Source of the DNA: Hydrogenophaga sp.
Lineage (GTDB): Bacteria; Pseudomonadota; Gammaproteobacteria; Burkholderiales; Burkholderiaceae_C
Direction of reading: 5' to 3'
Length of the DNA: 64,000 nt
Assembly: GCF_025699295.1 (NCBI RefSeq)
Contig: NZ_JAILWB010000002.1
Coordinates: forward strand, 62,001-126,000
Part shown: positions 36,376 to 45,273 of the stretch, one piece after another
How the letters are laid out: each line of letters opens with the position of its first letter
How positions within the stretch are numbered: the stretch's first letter is position 1
Made by a program: the position numbers and the translations under genes
The notes under the pieces: generated by a model
Told to the model about the DNA's origin: nothing
What the model saw: the letters and a program-made list of their open reading frames with translations, nothing else
The model's database searches: none

Positions 36376-37494
36376 CTACCTCCGAAGCACCAGCCACCCG
36401 AAAGCGCCGAGTGAGAATACCGAATAGATCAGCGCCGGCGAAGCCGCTGCCAGCCAAGGCTGCCACTGGTTGAGGTTGCCGATGTAGCCGAACACGTTGT
36501 TGAGCAGAAAGAAGCTGATGCCGATCATCACCCCACCGAACACATAGGCGGTGATGCTGCCCGAGCGGAAATGCAGGTAGGCAAAAGGAAGCGCCAGCAC
36601 CACCATCACCAGGCAGGAGAGCGGATAGAACACCTTGCGCCAGAACTCGATCTCGTAGCGCTGCGCGGTCTGACCGTTGGCCTGCAGGTGGCGGATGTAG
36701 CCGAACAGGTCGGCGGTGCGCATGCGTTCGGGTTTGAGCAGTGCCACCGACACCATCTCGGCGTTGATGCCGCTGGGCCACCGGTAGCTCTCCAGGTCCC
36801 CGCGCTGAACGCGCGCGGACGACTGTCCTGCCGTGTCGAACTCGCGGCGCTGCACCTGGCGCAGCGTCCAGGAATCGTCGGCTTCGATCTGCCCGGTGCG
36901 GGCATGCACCGTCGAGACCAGAAAACCCTGGTTGTTGAATTCGAAGATGCGCACGTTGTCCAGTTCCCCCTGCGGCGACATGGAGCCGACATTGACCGAG
37001 AAATTGCTGTACGGCTGCTTCTCCTTGAGCCAGGCACCGGTCTGACCCAGGCTGATGTTGCCCTGGTAGCGCGCCTTGAGCAGTTGCGCATTCTTGTCCG
37101 ACAGTGGCGCGAGGTAGTCGCCGATGGCGAAGGTGAGCACCACGAACACCACGCCCAGACCCAACAGCGTGCGCAGCGCGCGCCACGGCCCCAGGCCGCT
37201 GGTGCGCAGGATGGTGTACTCGGAGCCCTGCGCCAGGCGTGCCAGCACGAAGACCGAGCCGATCAGCACCGCGATCGGCAACAACTCATAGATGCGGCTG
37301 GGCATGAGCAGCCCCACGTACAACAGCGCATGCGGCACTTCGTAGAACAGCGCCGGATCGAGCGCCGAGGGCTTGCCCAGCGCGGGCAGCTCGTCGACGA
37401 AATCGAAGAAGAAGAACAGCGACAGAAAGGCCAGTAGCACGAAAAACACGGCCGCAAAAACCTCGCCGTAGATCAGGCGGCGAATGGTCCTCAT
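36376..37494 (-). CDS. lptG: Lipopolysaccharide export permease LptG
   Basis: A 372-residue inner-membrane permease of the LptB2FG ABC transporter, which extracts LPS from the inner membrane. It begins with MRTIRRLIYGEVFAAVFFVLLAFLSLFFFFDFVDEL, the standard LptG first helix. A periplasmic beta-jellyroll follows (residues about 130-260), then three further helices. The stop is TAG at 36376. The ATG overlaps the lptF stop by four bases. Confidence 0.94.
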   Translation of the reverse strand: MRTIRRLIYGEVFAAVFFVLLAFLSLFFFFDFVDELPALGKPSALDPALFYEVPHALLYVGLLMPSRIYELLPIAVLIGSVFVLARLAQGSEYTILRTSGLGPWRALRTLLGLGVVFVVLTFAIGDYLAPLSDKNAQLLKARYQGNISLGQTGAWLKEKQPYSNFSVNVGSMSPQGELDNVRIFEFNNQGFLVSTVHARTGQIEADDSWTLRQVQRREFDTAGQSSARVQRGDLESYRWPSGINAEMVSVALLKPERMRTADLFGYIRHLQANGQTAQRYEIEFWRKVFYPLSCLVMVVLALPFAYLHFRSGSITAYVFGGVMIGISFFLLNNVFGYIGNLNQWQPWLAAASPALIYSVFSLGAFGWLVLRR

Positions 37495-38615
37495 GCTGTG
37501 GCCCTCTCCAGCGTCTCGGCGCGCCGGGCACGCCGCGCTCTGATCCAGCCGCGCACGCTCAGATTCTGGTGGCGCATGAACATCCAGAAGGCCGTGATGG
37601 CAAGTACCCCGCCGTGCAGAGCCAGCATGTAGCTGGCAAGGCTGACCTGACCGCTGGCCACCCAGCTCTGGCCCAGATTGAGCAGGTTGTAATAGAACAC
37701 GAAGGCGAACAGGGTGAAGAACAGGTTGCCGCCACGGCCAGCGCGTGGGTTGCCAGTGGTCGTGGCCACGGCGATCAGCACGAAGTTGAGGGCGGTGATC
37801 GCCAGGCCGATGCGCCAGCCGAGTTCACCCAGGTTGGCGCTGATGGGGTTGGCGATGAGGTCCCAGCTGCTGCGGGCCTTGAGTGCTTCACCGCGCTCCC
37901 GGATGGTGGACGCCCCGATCTGCGTACCGTATTCCTCGAACTCGCTCACCTTGAGGGCGCTCTGACCGGGCTCGGACTCCAGCCGCTGCCCGTTGCTGAG
38001 CATCAGGAACTGGCGCTCCCCCAACCATTCGATGCGCCCGGAGCGCGCCGACGTCACGGTTTCGCTGCCATCCTTTTCGGTGCTGGAGATGAAGATGTTG
38101 CGCCCCTCCGTACCGTCAGCGGTGTCCTTGTCGATGAAGAACACGCGCCGCCCGCTTGACGACTCCTGGAACTGCCCGGGCTCGATGCGCTCGAGGTCGC
38201 CCCGGCGTTCGAACCGGTCACGCAGGTTGTCGGTCTGCTGGTTCGCCCACGGCCAGACGAAAAACACCATGAGCGCAATCACCAGCAGAATGGGCCACGA
38301 GAAACGCAGCACAGGCCCGAGAAAGCCCCCGAGCGAGCGTCCGCTGGCGAACCAGATGATCATTTCGCTGTCGCGGTACATGCGCGAGAGCGTGAACACG
38401 ATGGCGATGAACAGCGCCAGCGTGAGGATGGTCGGCATGCGGCCGATCACCGTGTAGCCCAGCACCAGCGCGATCTCCTCGGGGTTCACACTGCCACGCG
38501 AGGCCAGGCCCAGCGTGCGGATCAGCAGCATGGTCAGCACGATGGTGAACAGCACCACCAGGGTGGCCCCGAAGCTGCGCGCCAGCTCTTTGCGGATGGA
38601 AGAATGGAATAACAT
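37491..38615 (-). CDS. lptF: Lipopolysaccharide export permease LptF
   Basis: A 374-residue partner of LptG. The start MLFHSSIRKELARSFGATLVVLFTIVLTMLLIRTLG is typical, with six membrane helices and a central periplasmic domain (ERIEPGQFQESSSGRRVFFIDKD). The ATG at 38615 is used; a longer reading frame runs into the pepA start region. The starts of lptF and pepA are 25 bases apart, so their promoters must overlap each other or the coding sequences. Confidence 0.95.
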   Translation of the reverse strand: MLFHSSIRKELARSFGATLVVLFTIVLTMLLIRTLGLASRGSVNPEEIALVLGYTVIGRMPTILTLALFIAIVFTLSRMYRDSEMIIWFASGRSLGGFLGPVLRFSWPILLVIALMVFFVWPWANQQTDNLRDRFERRGDLERIEPGQFQESSSGRRVFFIDKDTADGTEGRNIFISSTEKDGSETVTSARSGRIEWLGERQFLMLSNGQRLESEPGQSALKVSEFEEYGTQIGASTIRERGEALKARSSWDLIANPISANLGELGWRIGLAITALNFVLIAVATTTGNPRAGRGGNLFFTLFAFVFYYNLLNLGQSWVASGQVSLASYMLALHGGVLAITAFWMFMRHQNLSVRGWIRARRARRAETLERATA

Positions 38616-38640
38616 CGATCGAGAACAGGAAAACACGATT

Positions 38641-40149
38641 ATGGACTTCGAACTCAAATCCCTTTCGCCCATTCAGGCGGCCTCCCAGGTCTGTGATGCC
38701 CTGCTGGTGCTGGTACCCGATGCATCGCCGGACAAGCGCGCCACCGGTGCATTGCCGGAACTTGTGGCCAGTGTCATCAGGCAAGGGGATCTGGACAGCG
38801 GCGTGGGCAAGCAGCTGTCCTGCTACCGGCCAGTGGGGTTCAAGAGTGCCCGGGTACAACTGGTGCGCGCAGGTGATGGCTCGGCAGCCTCGGTGCGCAA
38901 GGCCGTCCTGGCGGGCGTGGCCTCGCTCAAGCAACCCGGCGTGAAGAAGCTCGGCCTGGTGCTCAGCCTGTTCGGGGCCGGCGCGGATGCGGTACGCGCG
39001 GCGGTGCAGGCTTGCGCAGAGGCTTCCTATGTCTACACCACCACCAAGCCTTCGGCAAAGGCGCGCATCTTGCAGCAGGTCGTGGTGGGCGTGGGTCAGG
39101 CGAGCGCGGTGCGCGCCGGTTTCGACGCTGGACGCGCGCTCGTCACGGGGGTCGAATTCGCCAAGGAATGGGCCAACCGCCCCGCCAATCACGCCACCCC
39201 CGCCATGCTGGCTGACGCGGCGCGCAAGCTCGGGCGCCAGCGCAACATCAAGACCGAGGTGCTCGGCCCGAAACAGGTCGAGGCGCTGGGCATGGGATCC
39301 TTCCTGGCAGTGGCCAGGGGTTCGGCCGAGCCCTTGCGCTTCATCGTCATGCAATACAGTGGCGGCGCCAAGGGCAGTGCACCCGTGGTGCTCGTGGGCA
39401 AGGGCATCACGTTCGATACCGGAGGCATCTCCCTCAAGCCAGCGCCCGAAATGGACGAGATGAAGTTCGACATGGGAGGTGCCGCGAGCGTGCTCGGCAC
39501 GTTTGCCGCCCTGGCGGAGTTGCAACCCGCCATCAACGTGGTGGGCCTGATCCCGAGCTGCGAAAACATGCCCGATGGTCTGGCGGTGAAGCCGGGGGAC
39601 GTGGTCACCAGCATGAGCGGTCAGACCATCGAAATCCTCAACACCGACGCCGAGGGTCGTCTCATCCTTTGCGATGCGCTGACCTATGCCGCGCGCTTCA
39701 AACCGCACAGCGTGATCGACATCGCGACCCTCACCGGAGCCTGCGTCATCGCCCTGGGTGGCGTTCGTTCAGGTCTGTTCTCCACGCGCGACGATCTGGC
39801 ACAGGCGCTCTACAAGGCAGGGGAAGCCGCGCAGGACCCGTGCTGGCGCATGCCGCTGGACGACGAATACGCCGAAGGCCTCAAATCCAGCTTCGCCGAC
39901 ATGGGCAATGTAGCGGGCCGTGCAGGTGGTGCCATCACCGCAGCCAAGTTCCTGCAGAAGTTCACCGCCGAGTTGCCCTGGGCCCACCTGGACATTGCCG
40001 GCACTGCATGGAAGAGTGGCGCGGCGAAGGGCTCCACCGGCCGACCCGTACCCCTGCTGCTGCAGTACTTGCTCGACCAGGCTGCGGCAGGCAAGGCCCG
40101 GCCAGCAGCCGCGGGCGCGAAGAAGCCCCGCAAGACCGCCAGGGGCTGA
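38641..40149 (+). CDS. pepA: Leucyl aminopeptidase (cytosol aminopeptidase, M17)
   Basis: A 502-residue M17 metallo-aminopeptidase that removes N-terminal residues from peptides with two metal ions. In E. coli PepA also binds DNA. The signature NTDAEGRL is at residues 334-341. Other metal-ligand blocks are LVGKGITFDTGGISLKPAPEMDEMKFDMGGAASVLG and IATLTGACVIALG. The C terminus has an unusual Ala/Lys-rich tail (KARPAAAGAKKPRKTARG). AGGA precedes the ATG at 38641. holC follows by 33 bases, as in most proteobacteria. Confidence 0.96.
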   Translation: MDFELKSLSPIQAASQVCDALLVLVPDASPDKRATGALPELVASVIRQGDLDSGVGKQLSCYRPVGFKSARVQLVRAGDGSAASVRKAVLAGVASLKQPGVKKLGLVLSLFGAGADAVRAAVQACAEASYVYTTTKPSAKARILQQVVVGVGQASAVRAGFDAGRALVTGVEFAKEWANRPANHATPAMLADAARKLGRQRNIKTEVLGPKQVEALGMGSFLAVARGSAEPLRFIVMQYSGGAKGSAPVVLVGKGITFDTGGISLKPAPEMDEMKFDMGGAASVLGTFAALAELQPAINVVGLIPSCENMPDGLAVKPGDVVTSMSGQTIEILNTDAEGRLILCDALTYAARFKPHSVIDIATLTGACVIALGGVRSGLFSTRDDLAQALYKAGEAAQDPCWRMPLDDEYAEGLKSSFADMGNVAGRAGGAITAAKFLQKFTAELPWAHLDIAGTAWKSGAAKGSTGRPVPLLLQYLLDQAAAGKARPAAAGAKKPRKTARG

Positions 40150-40182
40150 CAGACCTGCAAGGAGGTTCCTGCACGTGCCACC

Positions 40183-40617
40183 ATGACCGAAGTCGCCTTT
40201 CATTTCAATGCGCCGGATCGGGTGAGCTACGCCTGCCGGTTGTTGCGCAAGGCCTACCTGAAAGGCGCGCGCGTACTGGTGCTGGCTGAAGAGAGCGAGC
40301 GCGCGGCGCTGGATGCCGCACTCTGGACCCGTGTAGCCGGTGATTTCGTACCGCACAGTGGTCCGGGCGATCCGGCCCAGGTACAGGCCCGTTCGCCGAT
40401 TCATATCGTGTGTGAGTCGAGCGAGACCCATGGGGCCTCGGTGCTGGTGAATCTGCGCGCACAGATGCCGCCCGACCACGAGCGCTTCCAACGGGTGATC
40501 GAAATCGTCACTGCCGACGAGGCCGACCGCCACCAGGCCCGCGAACGCTGGAAGCGTTACAAGGTGTTGGGCATCGAACCACAACGGCACGACCTGCAAC
40601 TCTCACCCCTGGATTGA
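40183..40617 (+). CDS. holC: DNA polymerase III chi subunit
   Basis: A 144-residue HolC protein, which links the clamp loader (through psi) to single-stranded DNA binding protein. It has the family start MTEVAFHFNAPDRVSYACRLLRKAYLKGARVLVLAE, the block IHIVCESSETHGASVLVNL and the EIV..DEADRHQARERWKRYK helix. The strong AAGGAGG at 40159-40165 is 17 bases before the ATG, longer than usual. No alternative in-frame start lies closer to it. Confidence 0.93.
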   Translation: MTEVAFHFNAPDRVSYACRLLRKAYLKGARVLVLAEESERAALDAALWTRVAGDFVPHSGPGDPAQVQARSPIHIVCESSETHGASVLVNLRAQMPPDHERFQRVIEIVTADEADRHQARERWKRYKVLGIEPQRHDLQLSPLD

Positions 40618-40804
40618 ATGTCCAGGGCCGCATGCGGGGCGCTTATGCGCCATTCAGACGGGTGATGGGCTTTGGGAAAACCCTCGAACAGCCGACAGGA
40701 CGCCGCGTTGCGTGATTTCCGCCGGTTTTTTGGAGTATCTTTATGGGCGTGGAGAAAAAAAAGTTCCCTCCGCATTCCAACTTCCATCCTTTCCGAGGAA
40801 AACC

Positions 40805-41989
40805 ATGCAACTGAACATCAAACTGGCCGTCATCGCGGCGGCTGTCGCTCTTGCCGCTTGTGGCAAAAAAGAAGAAGCAGCCCCGGCTGCCGCTCCTGCT
40901 GCCGCTCCTGCGCCCGCAGCCCAGGTCGTCAAGATCGGTCACGTTGGTCCCACCAGCGGCGCCATCGCCCACCTCGGCAAGGACAATGAGAACGGTGCCA
41001 AGATGGCGATCGAAGAACTCAACGCCGCTGGATTGACCATGGGCGGTGCACCTGTCACGTTTGAACTGCTGGCTGAAGACGACGCCGCCGATCCCAAGCA
41101 GGGCACGGCCGCCGCCACCAAGCTGGTCGACGCCAAGGTCGCTGGCGTGATCGGTCACCTGAACTCGGGCACGACCATCCCGGCTTCGCAGATCTACAAC
41201 GACGCCGGCATTCCCCAGATCTCGCCCTCCGCGACCAACCCCAAGTACACCCGCCAGGGCTACGAAGGCGTGTTCCGGATGGTGGCTGACGACGTGCACC
41301 TGGGCGGCACGCTCGGCAAGTACGCCGTGGAAACCCTCAAGGCCAAGAACGTGGCCGTGATCGATGACCGCACGGCCTATGGTCAGGGCGTGGCCGACGA
41401 GTTCGAAAAGGGCGTGACCGCCGCTGGCGGTACCGTGGTGGGCCGTGAGTTCACCAACGACAAGGCGACCGACTTCAACGCCATCCTGACCACCTTGAAG
41501 GCCAAGAAGCCCGACGTGGTGTTCTTTGGCGGCATGGACGCCGTGGCCGGCCCGATGCTCAAGCAGATGAAGCAGCTCGGCATCAACGCCAAGTTCATGG
41601 GTGGCGACGGCATCTGCTCCAGCGAGCTGCCCAAGCTGGCCGCCGACGGCATGGCCGACGACATGGTCTACTGCGCGGAAGCCGGTGGCGTGGAAGGCGA
41701 GCAGAAGGAAGGCATGGACAAGTTCCGCGCCGACTTCAAGGCCAAGTTCGGTGCCGACGTGCAGGTGTATGCCCCCTACGTCTATGACGCCGTCAAGGTC
41801 ATGGCCAACGCCATGGTCACCGCCGGCTCGGCCGACCCGAAGGTCTACCTGCCCGCACTCAAGGCCACCAACTACAAGGGCGTGACCGGCAACATCGCCT
41901 TCGATGAAAAGGGCGACATCAAGAACGGGGCCCTGACGCTGATGACCTACAAGGGCGGCGTTCGCACCACCCTGGCCGTGATCCGCTGA
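40805..41989 (+). CDS. Branched-chain amino acid ABC transporter binding lipoprotein (LivK-like)
   Basis: A 394-residue substrate-binding protein of the LivJ/LivK family. The N terminus has a lipobox LAAC with Cys19 as lipidation site. An Ala/Pro linker (EEAAPAAAPAAAPAPAAQ) follows, then the fold begins at VVKIGHVGPTSGAIAHLGKDNENGAKMAIEELNA. GTTIPASQIYNDAGIPQISPSATNP and FFGGMDAVAGPMLKQMKQLGI are typical of the family. No permease or ATPase gene is near, so the transporter partners are elsewhere. GAGG precedes the ATG. It is followed by a clear terminator, so it is transcribed alone, perhaps from the T-rich region around 40725-40745. The codons look highly optimised, as expected for an abundant protein. 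Confidence 0.9.
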   Translation: MQLNIKLAVIAAAVALAACGKKEEAAPAAAPAAAPAPAAQVVKIGHVGPTSGAIAHLGKDNENGAKMAIEELNAAGLTMGGAPVTFELLAEDDAADPKQGTAAATKLVDAKVAGVIGHLNSGTTIPASQIYNDAGIPQISPSATNPKYTRQGYEGVFRMVADDVHLGGTLGKYAVETLKAKNVAVIDDRTAYGQGVADEFEKGVTAAGGTVVGREFTNDKATDFNAILTTLKAKKPDVVFFGGMDAVAGPMLKQMKQLGINAKFMGGDGICSSELPKLAADGMADDMVYCAEAGGVEGEQKEGMDKFRADFKAKFGADVQVYAPYVYDAVKVMANAMVTAGSADPKVYLPALKATNYKGVTGNIAFDEKGDIKNGALTLMTYKGGVRTTLAVIR

Positions 41990-42010
41990 TCCCGCGCCCC
42001 GGTCTGATCG

Positions 42011-42036
42011 AAAAAGCCACCTCCGGGTGGCTTTTT
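42011..42036 (+). terminator. Rho-independent terminator after the LivK-like gene
   Basis: AAAAAGCCACC and GGTGGCTTTTT form a perfect 11-bp stem with a TCCG loop, 21 bases after the stop codon. The 3' arm ends in a T-run continuing as CTTT. Confidence 0.9.
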
Positions 42037-42149
42037 CTTTGAGGCTTGTGCGGGCGCATGGCCGGACCTCGCGGCGGCGTCCTACAGCCGCGACAAAAGC
42101 GTTCCGGTAACGTGGTCCGGTACTTTTGATACGGCAACAGGAGATCCGC

Positions 42150-42599
42150 ATGGACAACATCTACGAAGCCCTCAGGGAGAGCCACAGGACCCAGCGCACA
42201 TTGTGCCGGCGCTTGCTGCGCCTCAAGCCGGACGACTCACGCGCGCAAGAGACCTTCAATGCGCTGCGCATCGAACTCGCGGCCCACGCGGCGGCCGAGG
42301 AGCGGTACCTGTACGCGCAGATCCTGTTCGACGACATGGGCTTGAAGTCGTCCCGCCACGCACTGGCCGAACACCATGAGATCGATGAATGCGTGGAGGC
42401 AATGGATGCCGTGCGCGATCAGCCCGAGGCATGGCTGGAGCACGCCAGAAAGCTCTCCCACGAGGTGCACCATCACCTGCGGGAAGAAGAGCGCAAGTTC
42501 TTCCAGCTGTCGGGAAAGATTCTCAGTGACCGGCAGAAGGCCAGCCTGGCCTCCCGCTATCGACGCGACCTGAATCGGATGCGTGAAGTGGTGGCCTGA
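42150..42599 (+). CDS. Hemerythrin HHE-domain protein
   Basis: A 149-residue four-helix protein of the HHE/hemerythrin cation-binding family, which usually binds a di-iron centre and responds to O2 or NO. Candidate metal-ligand His and Glu residues are seen as ELAAHAAAEERYLYAQ, LAEHHEIDECVEAM and SHEVHHHLREEERKFF, spaced as expected. AGGAG lies 6 bases before the ATG at 42150. It is a single gene with its own terminator-isolated upstream region; the role is unknown. Confidence 0.85.
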   Translation: MDNIYEALRESHRTQRTLCRRLLRLKPDDSRAQETFNALRIELAAHAAAEERYLYAQILFDDMGLKSSRHALAEHHEIDECVEAMDAVRDQPEAWLEHARKLSHEVHHHLREEERKFFQLSGKILSDRQKASLASRYRRDLNRMREVVA

Positions 42600-42624
42600 T
42601 CAGCGGGCCCTCCGGCTGACCCGC

Positions 42625-43377
42625 TCAGTGCCACAGCTCGCGCAGCGCGGTCTGCGGGCTGAACCGGTGCGCTACCTGGGCCTGCAGCAGTTCGGCCGAG
42701 GCCAACGAGTCCGAGAGGGCATGGTGCAGGCGGTAGCGGGGCAGACCATAGCGTGCCCGGCTGGCCGCGAGCCGGATGGACACGGGTGGGGGAGCTGGCC
42801 GCCACAGGCGCTGCCACAGGGACGGCGGCTCACGGCGGTGCAGGCGGGCCTCCAGCGCCATGGTGTCGATGACCGGAAACTCGATGCCCTCGCCAATGCG
42901 CCGGCGCAGGCCCTGGTCGAGAAACTGGCGTTCGATGTCCCGGCAGTGGACCACCATCACCTGGCCTGCCATGATGGACAGCAACTCCGCCAGCACGTCG
43001 TCCAGATCCGGCGCCTGGCGCAGCTGCTGGTGGGTGATGCCGTGAAGGGTGATCGCCTCGTCGGCCAGCGGCACGCGAGGCTTGAGCAACCAGTGTCGGC
43101 CCTGGCTGGCCCGGATGCGCTCCAGCGTCATGGGCACCAGGCCCACGCTCACGATGCCGTCGGTGGCCGGATTCAACCCCGTAGTCTCCACGTCCAGTGC
43201 CAGCAGCGGAACGTCCCGAAGCGGTGTGTCGCCGGCGACTGCGCCAGCGGCATAGAAGGCCTGCAGGCGGGGGTCGCGAGCCGCCTGGTGCAGCGCCGCA
43301 AACCGGGCCGGCCAGTCCGCCACATCGCCGCGTGCCTCTGCGGGCTTGAGGTCGCGCAACATGTCGGCGTGCAGCAT
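42625..43377 (-). CDS. 3'-5' exonuclease, DnaQ-like
   Basis: A 250-residue DEDD-type exonuclease resembling the epsilon subunit of polymerase III. The Exo I motif LDVETTGL is around residue 62, Exo II around residue 145 (VVHCRDIERQFLDQ) and Exo III is HHALSDSLASAELL around residue 220, with the catalytic His at its start. The first 50 residues are a family-specific extension. It begins 5 bases after the DUF294 gene. Such an exonuclease beside a DUF294/CBS protein and a solute transporter is a recurrent arrangement; the reason is not known. Confidence 0.85.
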   Translation of the reverse strand: MLHADMLRDLKPAEARGDVADWPARFAALHQAARDPRLQAFYAAGAVAGDTPLRDVPLLALDVETTGLNPATDGIVSVGLVPMTLERIRASQGRHWLLKPRVPLADEAITLHGITHQQLRQAPDLDDVLAELLSIMAGQVMVVHCRDIERQFLDQGLRRRIGEGIEFPVIDTMALEARLHRREPPSLWQRLWRPAPPPVSIRLAASRARYGLPRYRLHHALSDSLASAELLQAQVAHRFSPQTALRELWH

Positions 43378-43382
43378 GGCCC

Positions 43383-45263
43383 TCAGCGTGCCGATTGGTG
43401 CCGGAACTTCAGATAGTCCTGCGCCTGGTCCAGCACCAGGAAGGCATCGCGCAGACTCTTGCGCTCGAACTCCGACAGTCGCTCCGGCGACACGGTGTTG
43501 CCGGGCTCCTGATCGTTCTTCAGGTCCTCGGCCTGGGTGCGAAAGCGCACGAAGGAGAGAAACTCCAAGGCATCGTGCAGGTCGGGCCCCCGTCCTGGTG
43601 ACAACACGTTGGCGCGGATGACCTCGTCCAGCCGGTCGAACGAATTGATGGCTTCGGAACCCACGGACAGCGCATGCACCCGAATCAGGTCGGTCAGCGG
43701 CGCGGTGCCTCTGCGCTTGAGGTTGATGCCCGCGCTGTGGCGACCATCGGTCTCCAGCACGAAACCCTTGAAGAAGCCCAGCGGGGGCGTGCGCAACAAG
43801 GCATTGCGTGCCATGCTGGCCAGAAAGCGCGGGTGCTGGCGCGCCAGGCGCGCCACGTCACGCCGCAGGCTGTCGGCCCACTCGGTACGGCCGTGCACGC
43901 CATCGAGGTCGAAGAAGATGCTGCTGTTGAGCAGGCCTTCGGCGCTGGGTTTTTCGATCCAGTCCTTGAAGTACGCCTGCCAGACGCGCAGCGGCTGGCG
44001 CCAGCGTGGATTGGTGGCCATCACGTCGCCGGTGCACAGCGGGTAGCCGCAGCGCGCCAGGCCTTCGGTGACGAAGCGGGCCAGGCTTTCAAAGTAGGTG
44101 TCGTGGCGGGCGGGGTCGAAGCGGTTGTCCAGTACCAGGGCGTTGTCCTGGTCGGTGACCACGCCCTGCTCCTGCCGGGCCATGGAGCCCAGCGCCAGAA
44201 AGCAGTAGGGCAGGGGCGGCGGCCCCAGTGACTGTTCGGCCAGTTCCAGCAGGCGCTGCTTGAACGCCCGCCCGATGGCGGACATGGCACTGCCGACCAC
44301 GCGGGCGCTGGCATGTTCACCCAGCATGCGCAGAAAGCTGGTCCGTACCTCGGGCACCAGGGCCTCCAGTTCGTCCACGCTCTGCGCGCGGCCGATGCGG
44401 CCGACCACAAACAGACTGTTGCCGGACTCGAAGCGGATGATGTCGGCCAGGGCAACCACCCCCACGAGCCGGCTCCCTCGGGTCACGGGCAAATGGTGCA
44501 CCTTGTGGCGCAGCATCAACGCCATGGCCTCGAACACCAGCCGGTTGTATTCGATGGCGATCACGTCGGTGCTCGCAATATCCACCACCGGTGTGCTCAG
44601 CGGCAGGCCCCGCGCCAGCAATCGGCTGCGCAGGTCGCGATCGGTCAGGATGCCGGCCATCCGGGCCGCGGTGCCCTCATCGGAGGCCGAAACGCCTTCC
44701 TCCACCAGCAACAGCGAGGACACGCCGGCCTCGGTCATGCGCTGGGCAGCCTCCTGCGCGCTGGCCTGCGGCGACAGGGTCACCGGCGCGCGCTCGACCA
44801 GGCTACCGACCGTGGCCGACAACAGGGTGTTGCCGGCCTGCTGGCGCGAGACCGCCTTCTGCAGCCGCGTGCGGTCCTCGATCTCCACCTGATCGGCGAA
44901 GGCTTCGTTGCCTTCGAACAACTCGGTGAACACCGGTTCGGGCAGCAGGTAGAGCAGTGTGTCTTCCTGCGCCACTGCGGGGAAGCGCACCTTCTTGCGA
45001 TGCAGCAGGCCGAACTCGCCGAAGTAGCCGCCCTCGGTCAGGCGGTTGTAGAGCGTGCCGTCACGCCGATAGACCTCGACCACGCCGCTGCGCACAATGT
45101 GCCAGAACTGCGCCTCCTCACCGAATTCGACGATGCGTGTGCCCGCCTTGCAGTAGCGCACGTCGATGGTGCCGCCGATGCGCGAGAGCGTGTCTTCGTC
45201 GAGGTCCCGAAACGGCGCGTGCAGCCGCAGGAACCCGACAATGTCATGCTGCTCGTCGTCCAT
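43383..45263 (-). CDS. cNMP-binding / CBS / DUF294 nucleotidyltransferase-like regulator
   Basis: A 626-residue multidomain protein. Residues about 10-125 are a cyclic-nucleotide-binding-like domain (GEEAQFWHIVRSGVVEVYR, YFGEFGLL). Two CBS domains span about 150-280 (VTLSPQASAQEAAQRMTEAGVSSLLLV; HHLPVTRGSRLVGVVALADII). A nucleotidyltransferase domain with GlnD-type motif GSMARQEQGVVTDQD is around residues 358-372, followed by the DUF294 C-terminal domain. Related proteins sit next to acetate or betaine transporters and are thought to regulate them by ligand-dependent modification, but the reaction is unproven. Here it is 10 bases after a BCCT transporter. Confidence 0.88.
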   Translation of the reverse strand: MDDEQHDIVGFLRLHAPFRDLDEDTLSRIGGTIDVRYCKAGTRIVEFGEEAQFWHIVRSGVVEVYRRDGTLYNRLTEGGYFGEFGLLHRKKVRFPAVAQEDTLLYLLPEPVFTELFEGNEAFADQVEIEDRTRLQKAVSRQQAGNTLLSATVGSLVERAPVTLSPQASAQEAAQRMTEAGVSSLLLVEEGVSASDEGTAARMAGILTDRDLRSRLLARGLPLSTPVVDIASTDVIAIEYNRLVFEAMALMLRHKVHHLPVTRGSRLVGVVALADIIRFESGNSLFVVGRIGRAQSVDELEALVPEVRTSFLRMLGEHASARVVGSAMSAIGRAFKQRLLELAEQSLGPPPLPYCFLALGSMARQEQGVVTDQDNALVLDNRFDPARHDTYFESLARFVTEGLARCGYPLCTGDVMATNPRWRQPLRVWQAYFKDWIEKPSAEGLLNSSIFFDLDGVHGRTEWADSLRRDVARLARQHPRFLASMARNALLRTPPLGFFKGFVLETDGRHSAGINLKRRGTAPLTDLIRVHALSVGSEAINSFDRLDEVIRANVLSPGRGPDLHDALEFLSFVRFRTQAEDLKNDQEPGNTVSPERLSEFERKSLRDAFLVLDQAQDYLKFRHQSAR

Positions 45264-45273
45264 TCAGCGCCCA

